Shown piece after piece: positions 7,183 through 15,069 of a stretch of 33,866 bases of DNA. The position numbers and the translations under genes are program-made. Each line of letters begins with the position of its first letter. Position 1 is the first letter of the stretch. Source of the DNA: Hydrogenophaga sp. (lineage in GTDB: Bacteria; Pseudomonadota; Gammaproteobacteria; Burkholderiales; Burkholderiaceae_C); NCBI GenBank assembly GCA_025458915.1, contig JALORL010000009.1, positions 1 to 33,866 of the forward strand, in the 5' to 3' direction. The notes under the pieces are model-generated. The model had not been told where the DNA came from and ran no database searches. It was given only the letters and a program-made list of their open reading frames with translations.

Positions 7183-7707
7183 TCAGCCGGCGGGCTTCGC
7201 TGCTGGTGCCGATGCCGCCTTGGCTGGTGCCTTGCGTGCTGGGGCGGCTTTGGGGGCTGGCTTGGCAGCTGCCTTCGGCGCAGGTTTCCTGGCGGGTTTG
7301 CCTTCAACTTGGGTACCAACCTTGCCCGCTGCCTGAACAGGAACAGCCTTCGAGTCCGCGGCTTTTGTGGGTTTTTTCGCCGACTCCGTGGGCTTGGCCT
7401 GGCGCTGGCTGGCCGGTTTGGCTGTGGTGGTGCGGGCTTTGGCGGGCTGGGTTTTTTCTTCTGCGGCGGGGCGTCCGGTCTTGAGCTGGGGGACTGCTGC
7501 AACGGCAGTCTTGAACGCGTTGTCGCTCAGGCTGGTGAGCAGCATCAGGCCTGCGCGCAGCAGTTCGCTTTTCTTGACACTCGTGCCCATGGCCATGGCA
7601 CGGCTCTTCAGCGTGTCGATGGCGGCAAATTCGGTCTTGGGAATGGTGAAGCTGTCGCGGACGAGCTTGGGCTTTTTGTGGGAAGGCTTGGTGGATGCGT
7701 CGGCCAT
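7183..7707 (-). CDS. Lysine/alanine/proline-rich histone-H1-like protein
   Basis: This 174-residue protein has two parts. The N-terminal region (about 1-70) contains KLVRDSFTIPKTEFAAIDTL and KKSELLRAGLMLL, a conserved block of small betaproteobacterial proteins that may form a ribbon-helix-helix-like DNA-binding unit; the fold is inferred. The C-terminal 100 residues are strongly basic and built of K, P and A (for example KPARKPAPKAAAKPAPK), like the histone H1 tail and the AlgP tail of Pseudomonas. Such tails bind DNA and other polyanions. The ATG at 7707 has AGGAG upstream. The gene converges on ppk-sixA and has an AT-rich promoter with a palindrome. AlgP has been reported to associate with polyphosphate granules, so its position here may matter; that link is inference. 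Confidence 0.82.
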   Translation of the reverse strand: MADASTKPSHKKPKLVRDSFTIPKTEFAAIDTLKSRAMAMGTSVKKSELLRAGLMLLTSLSDNAFKTAVAAVPQLKTGRPAAEEKTQPAKARTTTAKPASQRQAKPTESAKKPTKAADSKAVPVQAAGKVGTQVEGKPARKPAPKAAAKPAPKAAPARKAPAKAASAPAAKPAG

Positions 7708-7740
7708 GCGGCTCTCCTGGGTTGGCTAAAATGAATAGTA

Positions 7741-7760
7741 TAAACCGTATATACCGTTTA
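7741..7760. promoter_or_regulatory. Operator-like palindrome in the divergent H1-like/AraC promoter
   Basis: TAAACCGTATATACCGTTTA is a 20-bp dyad with a single mispair (C against C) around a GTATATAC core. It lies in an AT-rich patch (about 7728-7766) that contrasts with the GC-rich surroundings. It overlaps TATACT (7742-7737, minus strand), the best -10 hexamer for the H1-like gene whose ATG is at 7707. A repressor bound here would block that promoter. The binding protein is unknown; the H1-like protein itself or the adjacent AraC regulator are candidates. Confidence 0.5.
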
Positions 7761-7857
7761 AAAATACTCCACTGCACTCCACCTCCATGCTCCCAGGCCA
7801 GGCTTTCTTGGCGCTGGCTATGCTTGCAGCCTGTTCAATGCCGGGAACACCTGCGCG

Positions 7858-8634
7858 ATGTACGACCCGATCCACGATGGCATGCAGTCCACGGCCGAGG
7901 CCGTGTGCTACGCAGACGCTCGGCCACCCGAACACCTCTCCAGCCTGGTGCATTGCTACTGGGAGCTGAAAACCGTGTACCCGCTAGCGGCAGATTTCCA
8001 GCTCCATGCCCTGCCGGACGCCTGTGTGAATCTGCTGTTCAACTTGCTGGACACCCGGATCGCGGGCGTCACCGCACTGCACACCCGCTTTGAGTTGCTG
8101 AACCTGGGCAAGGCGTTCCACTACGCTGGCGTTCAGTTGTTCCCGGGTGTGTGGCGTGGCGACCCGCAGGAACTGTCCGACCGATTTGTGGGCACTCCCT
8201 ATGGTGGTCCACTCCCGTTGGTGTCCGTCAATCACCGCCTGGCTGGTCTGGACTTTCAGGCCCAGCAAGCGGTGATGACCACCCTGGTGGAAGAACTCCA
8301 GGCCGGCGGACTGGTGGTGGCGAACCCGGTCACCGAAAGCATCCTGCGCCAGCTGGACAGCATCCGCACCGTGGCCGACATGGCAGCTGCGGCGGGTCTG
8401 TCGCCCCGGCAGTTGCAGCGGGTGATCCGGCAGACCACTGGTTTTGCTCCGCACGACCTGTTGAAGGTGTTGCGTCTGCAAGGTTCGTTCAGGCGGCACT
8501 ATCTCGACCTGTACGCGGATCAGTCGCACTACATCCATTCGTTCCGCAAGGTGGCGGGCTACACCCCGACCCGCTATGCGCAGCGGTATGGTGCGGCGGG
8601 CACCATGTCCGATTTGCACAATACGAAGACCTGA
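7858..8634 (+). CDS. AraC-family transcriptional regulator
   Basis: This 258-residue protein has an N-terminal effector-type domain (HLSSLVHCYWEL, FQLHALPDACVNLLFN, GVQLFPGVW) of the kind common in AraC proteins with a DUF6597-like sensor half. The C-terminal AraC DNA-binding domain starts near residue 165. It contains DMAAAAGLSPRQLQRVIRQTTGFAPHDLLKVLRLQ as first helix-turn-helix and YADQSHYIHSFRKVAGYTPTRYAQRY as second, both close to the family consensus. The ATG at 7858 has no convincing ribosome-binding site. The gene is divergent from the H1-like gene and lies 45 nt before the VOC gene on the same strand, which is a plausible target or operon partner. The effector is unknown. Confidence 0.88.
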   Translation: MYDPIHDGMQSTAEAVCYADARPPEHLSSLVHCYWELKTVYPLAADFQLHALPDACVNLLFNLLDTRIAGVTALHTRFELLNLGKAFHYAGVQLFPGVWRGDPQELSDRFVGTPYGGPLPLVSVNHRLAGLDFQAQQAVMTTLVEELQAGGLVVANPVTESILRQLDSIRTVADMAAAAGLSPRQLQRVIRQTTGFAPHDLLKVLRLQGSFRRHYLDLYADQSHYIHSFRKVAGYTPTRYAQRYGAAGTMSDLHNTKT

Positions 8635-8679
8635 CCGATTTTTAGACTTCGCGCTCCCTCAACCCCCAAGGAGTGCTTC

Positions 8680-9060
8680 ATGCCAAATTCGAACGCCATC
8701 GGCTGGTTTGACATCTACGTCAATGACCTGAAACGGGCTACTGCCTTTTACGAACAGGTGCTGGGGCGAACGCTCAGCCCCCTGGGCGATCCGACCGGCG
8801 AAACCGTGATGATGGGCTTTGCAACCGACATGGGCGTCTATGGCGCAGGCGGCGCACTGGTGCAATCCGCCCATTCCCGTCCGGGTGCCGGCGGATGCAT
8901 GGTGTACTTCAGTGTGGCGGATTGCGCGGTGGAAGCTTCGCGCGTGGTCAGCGCGGGTGGCCGACTCGTACGACCCAAGTTTTCGATCGGTGAATTCGGC
9001 TGGGTGGCCCTGTGCGAGGACGCCGAGGGCAATCTGTTCGGGCTCAGTTCGCCCCGCTAG
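8680..9060 (+). CDS. VOC-superfamily (glyoxalase/bleomycin-resistance fold) protein
   Basis: This 126-residue protein is a single vicinal-oxygen-chelate domain. GWFDIYVNDLKRATAFYEQVLG (residues 8-29) is the typical first beta-alpha unit. CMVYFSVADCAVEASRVVSAGGRLV forms the second repeat, and GWVALCEDAEGNLFGL the usual end. VOC proteins include glyoxalases, dioxygenases and antibiotic-binding proteins. The substrate here cannot be read from the sequence. The start is secure: AAGGAG lies 7 nt before the ATG at 8680. It is downstream of the AraC gene, with which it may share a transcript, and it converges with the hybrid kinase gene. Confidence 0.88.
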   Translation: MPNSNAIGWFDIYVNDLKRATAFYEQVLGRTLSPLGDPTGETVMMGFATDMGVYGAGGALVQSAHSRPGAGGCMVYFSVADCAVEASRVVSAGGRLVRPKFSIGEFGWVALCEDAEGNLFGLSSPR

Positions 9061-9090
9061 GACCCGCAGCAGCCGGTGCCGTCAGGGTCC
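9060..9090. terminator. Inverted repeat between convergent stops
   Basis: GGACCC (9060-9065) pairs with GGGTCC (9085-9090) across a 19-nt GC-rich loop, spanning the stops of the VOC and hybrid-kinase genes. There is no T-run on either side, so intrinsic termination is not shown; it may be a Rho-dependent or RNA-end-stabilising hairpin. Confidence 0.3.
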
Positions 9091-12036
9091 GCGCAGCGCC
9101 CGTTCAGTGGCGGTGGCGCGCTGGCGCAACACGGCCACCGCCTCCCAGACCGACGTGGGCTGGTGGGCCACCGACTCCAGCTGCCCACAGCTGTCCGCCA
9201 GCGCTTCGGCGCCCACATTGCCCGCTGCTCCCTTGAGCACATGGGCCGCCTGGCGCAGGGCAGTGGAGTCCTCGGCCGTGGCAGCGCGCACCAGGTCGTC
9301 CACGCGGGTCGGAAGCGCGCTCAGAAAATCGTTCACGACCTGCTGGCGCAGGCTGCCTGCCGCGTCGTCGAACTCGGCAAATGCCTCCCAGCGGTCGGGG
9401 TCGATCAGACGCGGCTCCGCTGGCAAAGGCGGCGTTGTTGCAGGCAGGACGGTGTGGACTGCTGCCTGCCCGGTGCTGCCCGGCGTGGCCAGGCGCGTTG
9501 CGCCGGGCAAAAGCCGGTGCAGGCAGTGGGCCAGTTTTTCCAGGTCCAGCGGCTTGCTCAGGTAGTCAGCCATGCCGGCGGTGCGGCAACGTTCGCGGTC
9601 TTCGCCCAGCGACGATGCCGACGCGCCGATCATGACCGGCCCATACGCTCCCCACCGGGCCAGCATGGTCTGGGCGGTGGCCGGGCCATCCAGGTCCGGC
9701 ATGTGGCTGTCGATCAGTACCGCGGCAAAAGGTTGTTGCCGCTCCATGGCACGCTGTACGGCGTCCAGCGCCTGTGCGCCCGAGTCCACCGTGCTGGGCA
9801 CATAGCCCAGGCGTGCCAGCATGGCTTCAGCCACTTTGCGGTTGATGGCGTTGTCGTCCACCACCAGCACCCGCTGTCCTGCACTGGCCAGGGGCAGGTC
9901 GGCGGCGTTGCCCATGGTGATGGCATTGGGCTCTGCCACCTGGCAGCGCACGGTGAAATGGAAGGTGGAGCCTGCGCCGGGCTGGCTGCTCACCTGGATG
10001 TGGCCACCCATGCGCTCGACCAGATGCTTGCAGATCATCAGCCCCAGCCCGGTGCCGCCGTAGACCCGTGTAACGGAGGTGTCTCCCTGGGCGAATGGCT
10101 GGAACAGTTCTTCCATGCGTTCGGCGCGGATGCCCACGCCGGTGTCGCTCACGCTGAAGTGCAGCACGGTGTCCAGGCCCTCGCCGTGTCGCCAAACCCG
10201 CAGCGTGATTTCGCCCTGGTGCGTGAACTTGATGGCGTTGGACAGCAGGTTGATCAGCACCTGCCGCAGCCGGGTGATGTCGCCGACCACCGCTTGCGGG
10301 ACGTCGCCTGCCACGTGCACGGCCAGGTGCAGGCCCTTTTCCTGGGCCCGCAGTTTCAGGATATCTTGCGCCTGCTGGATGGCCGCGCGCAGGTCGAATG
10401 CCCGTTGCTCCAGGGCCAGCTTGCCGGACTCGATGCGGGAAAAATCCAGGATGTCGCCCACCACAGCAAGCAATTGTTCGCTGGAAGCCTCCAGCACGCC
10501 CAGCATCTCGCGCTGAGGTTCGGTCATTGGCGTTTCGCGCAGCAGATGGCCCATGCCCACCACGCCGTTGAGCGGGGTTCGGATTTCGTGGCTCATCACT
10601 GCCAGGAAGCCGGCTTTGGCCTTGACCGCGGCCAGCGCTTCTTCCCGGGAGGCGGCCAGTTCCGCGGTGCGCAGGCGTACACGTTCTTCCAGCAGCTGTG
10701 CGGCTTCCAGCAGCTGTTGATTCTTGTCCTGGATTTCCCGGGTGGAGATCTGCAGCGACTGCGCACTGTCGTGCAGCACCCGGGACAGGCGGTGCACTTC
10801 CCGGAAGCCGGTGTTTTCCTGAACCTGCGGCACCTGCCCGGCACCCACCGCCGTGGCCGCGGCATTGAGCAAGCGGAACTGGCCCGAGAGACCCCTTGCC
10901 ACCAGATAGGCCAGCATGGCACCCAGCGAAATCAGGCCGGCCAACGCGATGAGGGCGATCTGGCGCGCGGCAATCACGGGCTGGGTGAAGTCGGACTCGG
11001 GTGCCACCACGATCAATTGCCAGTTGAGGTTGTATTTCTGGCCAAACGGCCGCTGCAGCGCGATCAGGCGTGAGTCGCCCAGTCCCAGCGATTGCCGCCA
11101 TCCCGGGTTGTTGCCCAGCCGGAGCAGACCCGGGTCGCGCCGCAGCGTGTCGCGGACCTGCGCGCTGAGCTGGGTATAGGACTCGCGCACCAGCGGATCG
11201 CTGCTCTGCAGGGGCGAGATGCGCTGGAAGCGGTTGTCGACCTGCAGGCTCAGTTCTTCGTCCACCGACGATGCGACCATCAGGCCTTGCCCGTCGACGA
11301 GATAGGTCACCGCGTTCTCGCTGATGCGCGAAGCGCGGATCAGGTCGGTCAGGCGGGCCAGGCTCATGTCCACCGCAATCACGCCGAGCACGGTGCGGTT
11401 GTCGGTGTCGAAGATCGGGTGGGCCAGCGTCAGGTCGAACTGGGCCTTCACGGCCGACCGGTAAACGTCGGTGAAAGTGCGCTGACCCGTGCTCAGGGCC
11501 AACTGGTACCACGGTCGCTTTCGCGGGTCGTACACCTGGGACTCCTGGCGCAGCAGGCTGCTTCGGTCCCCCGGGTGCGTCAGCAGGTAGTGCCGGCGGC
11601 CCGCATCGCCGGGCCGGATCTCCCGCGCCACAAACCCTTCCTGCTCGCGCTCCACGCCCAGAAACGACCCGTCCGCGGCACCCATGTAGAGGTAGGGCAC
11701 GTTCAGGGACTGCTGGGTCAGTGCGTATGCCATCGTCTCGAACGCCCGGTTGTCCGTGAGCCAGTTCCGGGTGCGCGCCGCCTCGGCCTCGGTGGTGATG
11801 GTGGGTGGCACCAGGGCGTTGACCACCGTGTGCGCTTCGCCCAGGTGGGCCAGCGCGCCCACATCGACCCGGTGCGCCGCCTGCTGCATGGCGTTTTCGG
11901 CCAGGGTGTTGATGGAATCCGAACTGTTGCGGGACAGGATCCAGGCGGCAAGCAGGGCGGGAATCAGCGCGGCCAGCACCAGCGCGACAATCAGCGTACC
12001 GCCCATGGGCAGTCGCTGCCGGAATAAAGCGTTCAT
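9082..12036 (-). CDS. Hybrid sensor histidine kinase with Cache sensor, REC and HPt domains
   Basis: This 984-residue membrane kinase carries four phosphorelay units. A first membrane helix (about 12-34) leads to a periplasmic Cache-type sensor (about 40-350, with [12 protein letters not shown] and a repeated LVDGQGLM segment). The second helix (about 356-380) leads to a HAMP-like and coiled-coil linker. The HisKA box is [15 protein letters not shown] (H483), followed by an ATPase domain ([21 protein letters not shown]). The receiver domain has [18 protein letters not shown] (D776) and SKPL. The C-terminal HPt has [11 protein letters not shown] (H932). The ligand is unknown. The ATG at 12036 precedes the first helix closely; an ATG at 12090 would add 18 residues. 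It lies 22 nt after the response regulator gene and is surely its partner. Confidence 0.93.
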   Translation of the reverse strand: MNALFRQRLPMGGTLIVALVLAALIPALLAAWILSRNSSDSINTLAENAMQQAAHRVDVGALAHLGEAHTVVNALVPPTITTEAEAARTRNWLTDNRAFETMAYALTQQSLNVPYLYMGAADGSFLGVEREQEGFVAREIRPGDAGRRHYLLTHPGDRSSLLRQESQVYDPRKRPWYQLALSTGQRTFTDVYRSAVKAQFDLTLAHPIFDTDNRTVLGVIAVDMSLARLTDLIRASRISENAVTYLVDGQGLMVASSVDEELSLQVDNRFQRISPLQSSDPLVRESYTQLSAQVRDTLRRDPGLLRLGNNPGWRQSLGLGDSRLIALQRPFGQKYNLNWQLIVVAPESDFTQPVIAARQIALIALAGLISLGAMLAYLVARGLSGQFRLLNAAATAVGAGQVPQVQENTGFREVHRLSRVLHDSAQSLQISTREIQDKNQQLLEAAQLLEERVRLRTAELAASREEALAAVKAKAGFLAVMSHEIRTPLNGVVGMGHLLRETPMTEPQREMLGVLEASSEQLLAVVGDILDFSRIESGKLALEQRAFDLRAAIQQAQDILKLRAQEKGLHLAVHVAGDVPQAVVGDITRLRQVLINLLSNAIKFTHQGEITLRVWRHGEGLDTVLHFSVSDTGVGIRAERMEELFQPFAQGDTSVTRVYGGTGLGLMICKHLVERMGGHIQVSSQPGAGSTFHFTVRCQVAEPNAITMGNAADLPLASAGQRVLVVDDNAINRKVAEAMLARLGYVPSTVDSGAQALDAVQRAMERQQPFAAVLIDSHMPDLDGPATAQTMLARWGAYGPVMIGASASSLGEDRERCRTAGMADYLSKPLDLEKLAHCLHRLLPGATRLATPGSTGQAAVHTVLPATTPPLPAEPRLIDPDRWEAFAEFDDAAGSLRQQVVNDFLSALPTRVDDLVRAATAEDSTALRQAAHVLKGAAGNVGAEALADSCGQLESVAHQPTSVWEAVAVLRQRATATERALRGP

Positions 12037-12058
12037 GGAGATGCGGTGGAGAAGGGTG

Positions 12059-13180
12059 TCAGGCCGGCAGCGGTTCCACCAGACATACATCGAGCGGATC
12101 GGCGCGGTGGGGAAGGTTCATGAGGTAACGGCGAACCGGCTGCACTGCGCCGGTGATGCTGCGCAGCATTTGAGCCGACACCGTGACTCCGCTGCGGCTG
12201 GGCGCACCGGCCTGTTTGTGCATGGCAAGGGCATCCAGAACGGTTTCCCCCATGGGAACTGCCTGGGCTGCACCTCCGAGCAGTCCGCCCAGCCGCATCA
12301 TGGCCACGGGGCCGCTGTGCAGGCTCACGCCGATATCGATACCGGGTTCCGTTTGTCCGGGTGCCAGTTCCTGCAGCAGCGGCATCAGGTTGGCCGATGC
12401 CTTGCGCAGTGCCAGAGCCGCCTTGGCTGCGCGCAGGCCTTGGGGTGCCGAGGGCGCGGCGTCCGGACCATCGGCAAACACGGCCACCACGCCGTCGCCC
12501 TGGAATTGCAGGCTGTGGGCGCCGAACAGGAACACGGTGTCGCCGCAGTTGTCGTAGAACCGCTTCATGAGCTGAGCCAGCGCGGTGGCCTCCAGGCGGG
12601 TGGCCAGTCGCTCGAATGCCAGAACACTCGCACACAGCACGGTGGCTTGCGCGTGGAAGCCGGCATCACGCGCCTGGCTGGCGCCTGGCCATTGTTCGTT
12701 CAGAGCCTGTGCCAGGCGCAGTTCGTAGGCATCGCTGAGTTCGTTGGCCTGGGTTTTCAGGGCCTGGTCCAGGCTGGCCTGCACCTTCAGGTCCTGTGAT
12801 GCTGCGCGCATCTGGTTCTTGTTCACCTGGGCCAGCACGGCTTCCGCCAGCTCGCGCGCCCGGAATGGCTTGACGATGTAGTCGTCTGCGCCCAGGCTCA
12901 TCGCCTGGCGCATGTCGCGGCGCTCCTGCAGCGAAGTCAGGAAGATGAAGGGCGTCAGGCCCAGGTGAGGGTGGGTACGTACCCGCTCCAGCAGCTGCAA
13001 GCCCGACAACCCCGGCATGTGGATGTCACTCACCACCACGTCGGGGCGCAGCTCTGCGATGCGCTCCCAGGCAGTCTGTCCGTCGGCCACACCCAGCACA
13101 TCGTGGCCCTTTTTCTCCAGGACCACGCACAGCAGCCGCAGGGTGCCGGGGTCGTCTTCTGCCACAACGATCAGGCTCAT
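12059..13180 (-). CDS. Response regulator with degenerate class III cyclase-like output domain
   Basis: Residues 1-120 are a receiver domain: VVAEDDPGTLRLL, VVVSDIHMPGLSG (D52 phosphoacceptor), LTSL and VKPF (K104). A helical linker (about 120-165) leads to a domain resembling adenylate/guanylate cyclases: ATVLCASVLAFERLA (179-193), LQFQGDGVVAVF (224-235) and IDIGVSLHSGPVAMMRLGG (281-299). The first metal-binding aspartate of the usual FADIRGFT motif is a serine here (S185). The K of KxxGD is Q, and the NLAARL motif is missing. GD (228-229) remains. The domain is therefore probably inactive as a cyclase and may bind a nucleotide or a protein instead. It is transcribed ahead of the hybrid kinase and 123 nt after ppx. 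Confidence 0.88.
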   Translation of the reverse strand: MSLIVVAEDDPGTLRLLCVVLEKKGHDVLGVADGQTAWERIAELRPDVVVSDIHMPGLSGLQLLERVRTHPHLGLTPFIFLTSLQERRDMRQAMSLGADDYIVKPFRARELAEAVLAQVNKNQMRAASQDLKVQASLDQALKTQANELSDAYELRLAQALNEQWPGASQARDAGFHAQATVLCASVLAFERLATRLEATALAQLMKRFYDNCGDTVFLFGAHSLQFQGDGVVAVFADGPDAAPSAPQGLRAAKAALALRKASANLMPLLQELAPGQTEPGIDIGVSLHSGPVAMMRLGGLLGGAAQAVPMGETVLDALAMHKQAGAPSRSGVTVSAQMLRSITGAVQPVRRYLMNLPHRADPLDVCLVEPLPA

Positions 13181-13303
13181 GTCGGGTCGGGGTTCGAATG
13201 AAGGTGGCCCATGCTAGGGGTGTTGGTGCTGCCTGTGCCGCATCCGGGCCCTGGTGCCAGCGAAAACTGTGATCGATTGCCGGCCCGGAACGGCCCACTG
13301 CAG

Positions 13304-14788
13304 CTACCGCACCTCGGCGGAGAACTTCCAGCTGGTTTTCTGCCACGCAATCACTTCCTCACCGATCAACCAGGCTGACTGTGGATAGCGGCGCGCCCAG
13401 CCCGGATGGGTGACGAGCTTGAAGGCGCCTGACTTGTAGCTCAGACGGATGGACTCGTACTCCGGCATCTGGCGGGCGTGGCAGAGCAGCGTGGCCAGCC
13501 GCAGGCACATCAGTTGCTTGGCAAACAGCTCGTCCCCCAGCGATTGCTCGAGCTTGCGCAACTTGCCACGCTGGCCCAGCACCAACTGGCTCATCCGGTG
13601 CAGTTCGGGAAAGGAAAAGCCGGGCGCATCCACGTTGTCGAGGATGTAGGCGCCGTGGTGGTACGACCGGTCGTGGGAGATGTGCGTGCCGATTTCATGC
13701 AGCCGCGCCGCCCAGGCCAGCTTCCGGGAATACCGCTCGTTCTGGGCATCCACCGCTGCCACCTGGGCAAACAGGGCGGTGGCCACGGTGCTCACGCGCT
13801 TGGCCTGGGCTTCGTCGATCGAGAACCGTTCCGCCAGCCAGCGCACCGTGCGTTCGCGCACATCGCCGCCATCGGTCTCGCGGTCGATCAGGTCGTACAG
13901 CGCACCCTGGCGCAGGGCGCCCTGGGCCGGGAGCAGTTGTTGGATGTCGAACAGGTCGACGATGGCGCACAGCACGCTCAACCCGCCCGCGATGACCGGA
14001 CGGCGGTCGTCCTTGAGGCCTTCCAGCCGCACCAGGTCCACATTGGATGCTTTGGAAAAGCGATCCTCCAGCCAGGCCAACCCGGACCGGGTGATGACAC
14101 CCGACGCCCAGCCATTGGCGGCCAGGATGTCCGCCACCGCGCCCACGGTGCCCGACGAGCCGTAGGCCGCATTCCATTCGGTGGGCGGAAAGCTGTCCAG
14201 CGCCTCGTCCAGCACGGCCTTGGCCGCCACCTCGGCCGTCTTGAATGCCGTGGGAGTAATCTGCCCGCGTGGGAAATACTTGTTCGACCATGCCACGCTG
14301 CCCAGCCGGTACGACTCCATGCGGTGGGCCTTGTAGCCTTCTCCCAGGATCATTTCGGTGGAGCGGCCACCAATGTCGAACACCAGGCGCTTCTCGTCGG
14401 ATTGCGGCAGCAGCCGGGACACCCCCTGGTAGATCAGCCGGGCCTCTTCCTGGCCGGCAATCACTTCGATGGCAAAACCCAGGATCTTCTGGGCCTGTTG
14501 CAGGAACTCCTCGCGGTTGCGGGCCTCCCGCAGCGTCTGGGTGGCCACGGCACGCACCTGCTGCTTCTTGAAGCCATGCAGGCGCTCGGCAAACCGGGCC
14601 AGGCAGTCCCAGCCGCGCTCCATGGCGGCCTGGCTGAGCACCTTGTTTTCGTCCAGCCCGGCGCCCTGGCGAACGGTTTCCTTGATGTACTCGATGCGCT
14701 CGATGTGGCCCGAGTGGTAGCGGCCAATTTCCAGCCGGAAGCTGTTGGACCCGAGATCGATGGCGGCCAGAAGGGTACCGTTTTGCAT
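13304..14788 (-). CDS. ppx: Exopolyphosphatase / Ppx-GppA phosphatase
   Basis: Ppx removes terminal phosphates from polyphosphate, and family members can also hydrolyse pppGpp. The 494-residue protein starts with the ASKHA-fold block LLAAIDLGSNSFRLEIG. VRAVATQTLREARN, GQEEARLIYQGV, VFDIGGRSTEMILGEG and AYGSSGTVGAVADIL follow as the nucleotide and phosphate loops. The C-terminal half has the HD-like helical region (AARLHEIGTHISHDRSYHHGAYIL), typical of long Ppx proteins. The ATG at 14788 places the conserved block at residue 6; the ribosome-binding site is weak. It is divergent from pstS with a 281-nt gap. A clear PhoB box facing ppx was not found, so its expression may differ from that of ppk. 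Confidence 0.95.
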   Translation of the reverse strand: MQNGTLLAAIDLGSNSFRLEIGRYHSGHIERIEYIKETVRQGAGLDENKVLSQAAMERGWDCLARFAERLHGFKKQQVRAVATQTLREARNREEFLQQAQKILGFAIEVIAGQEEARLIYQGVSRLLPQSDEKRLVFDIGGRSTEMILGEGYKAHRMESYRLGSVAWSNKYFPRGQITPTAFKTAEVAAKAVLDEALDSFPPTEWNAAYGSSGTVGAVADILAANGWASGVITRSGLAWLEDRFSKASNVDLVRLEGLKDDRRPVIAGGLSVLCAIVDLFDIQQLLPAQGALRQGALYDLIDRETDGGDVRERTVRWLAERFSIDEAQAKRVSTVATALFAQVAAVDAQNERYSRKLAWAARLHEIGTHISHDRSYHHGAYILDNVDAPGFSFPELHRMSQLVLGQRGKLRKLEQSLGDELFAKQLMCLRLATLLCHARQMPEYESIRLSYKSGAFKLVTHPGWARRYPQSAWLIGEEVIAWQKTSWKFSAEVR

Positions 14789-14995
14789 GCGTGGCGAGGG
14801 TGACCGACAACGGCACCCGGGAAAACCAGAATCGTGGGAAGAGCCGGAATTGTGACGCATTGGGGCGTTTTGCCTTGTCCAGACACCCGCTCCGGTCCTT
14901 GTTCGCGGGTTTCCAACCGGCTTCGGGGCGGCTTCCGGCGCCCGATGGCGCTCTGGTGGCGCCGGGTTTCGCGCATATTCGTGACAACTCTGCGC

Positions 14996-15029
14996 ATGTC
15001 ACAAGGCTGTCACATTGCCTGCCTACAGT
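14996..15029 (+). promoter_or_regulatory. PhoB-dependent promoter of pstS
   Basis: ATGTCAC (14996) and CTGTCAC (15007) are 11 bp apart and form a strong Pho box. The -10 hexamer TACAGT (15024-15029) starts 10 nt after it, the standard arrangement for PhoB-activated promoters. The rest of the 14789-15069 gap, which also has to hold the ppx promoter, shows no other clear element. Confidence 0.85.
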
Positions 15030-15069
15030 GCACCCCAGGCGATTTCCCAACCCCCTGAGAGGACCCTTC

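Noticed and set aside
9076-11073. 665-codon open frame antisense to the hybrid kinase
   Set aside because: Composition typical of a GC-skew shadow; the opposite strand encodes ordered kinase, receiver and HPt domains.
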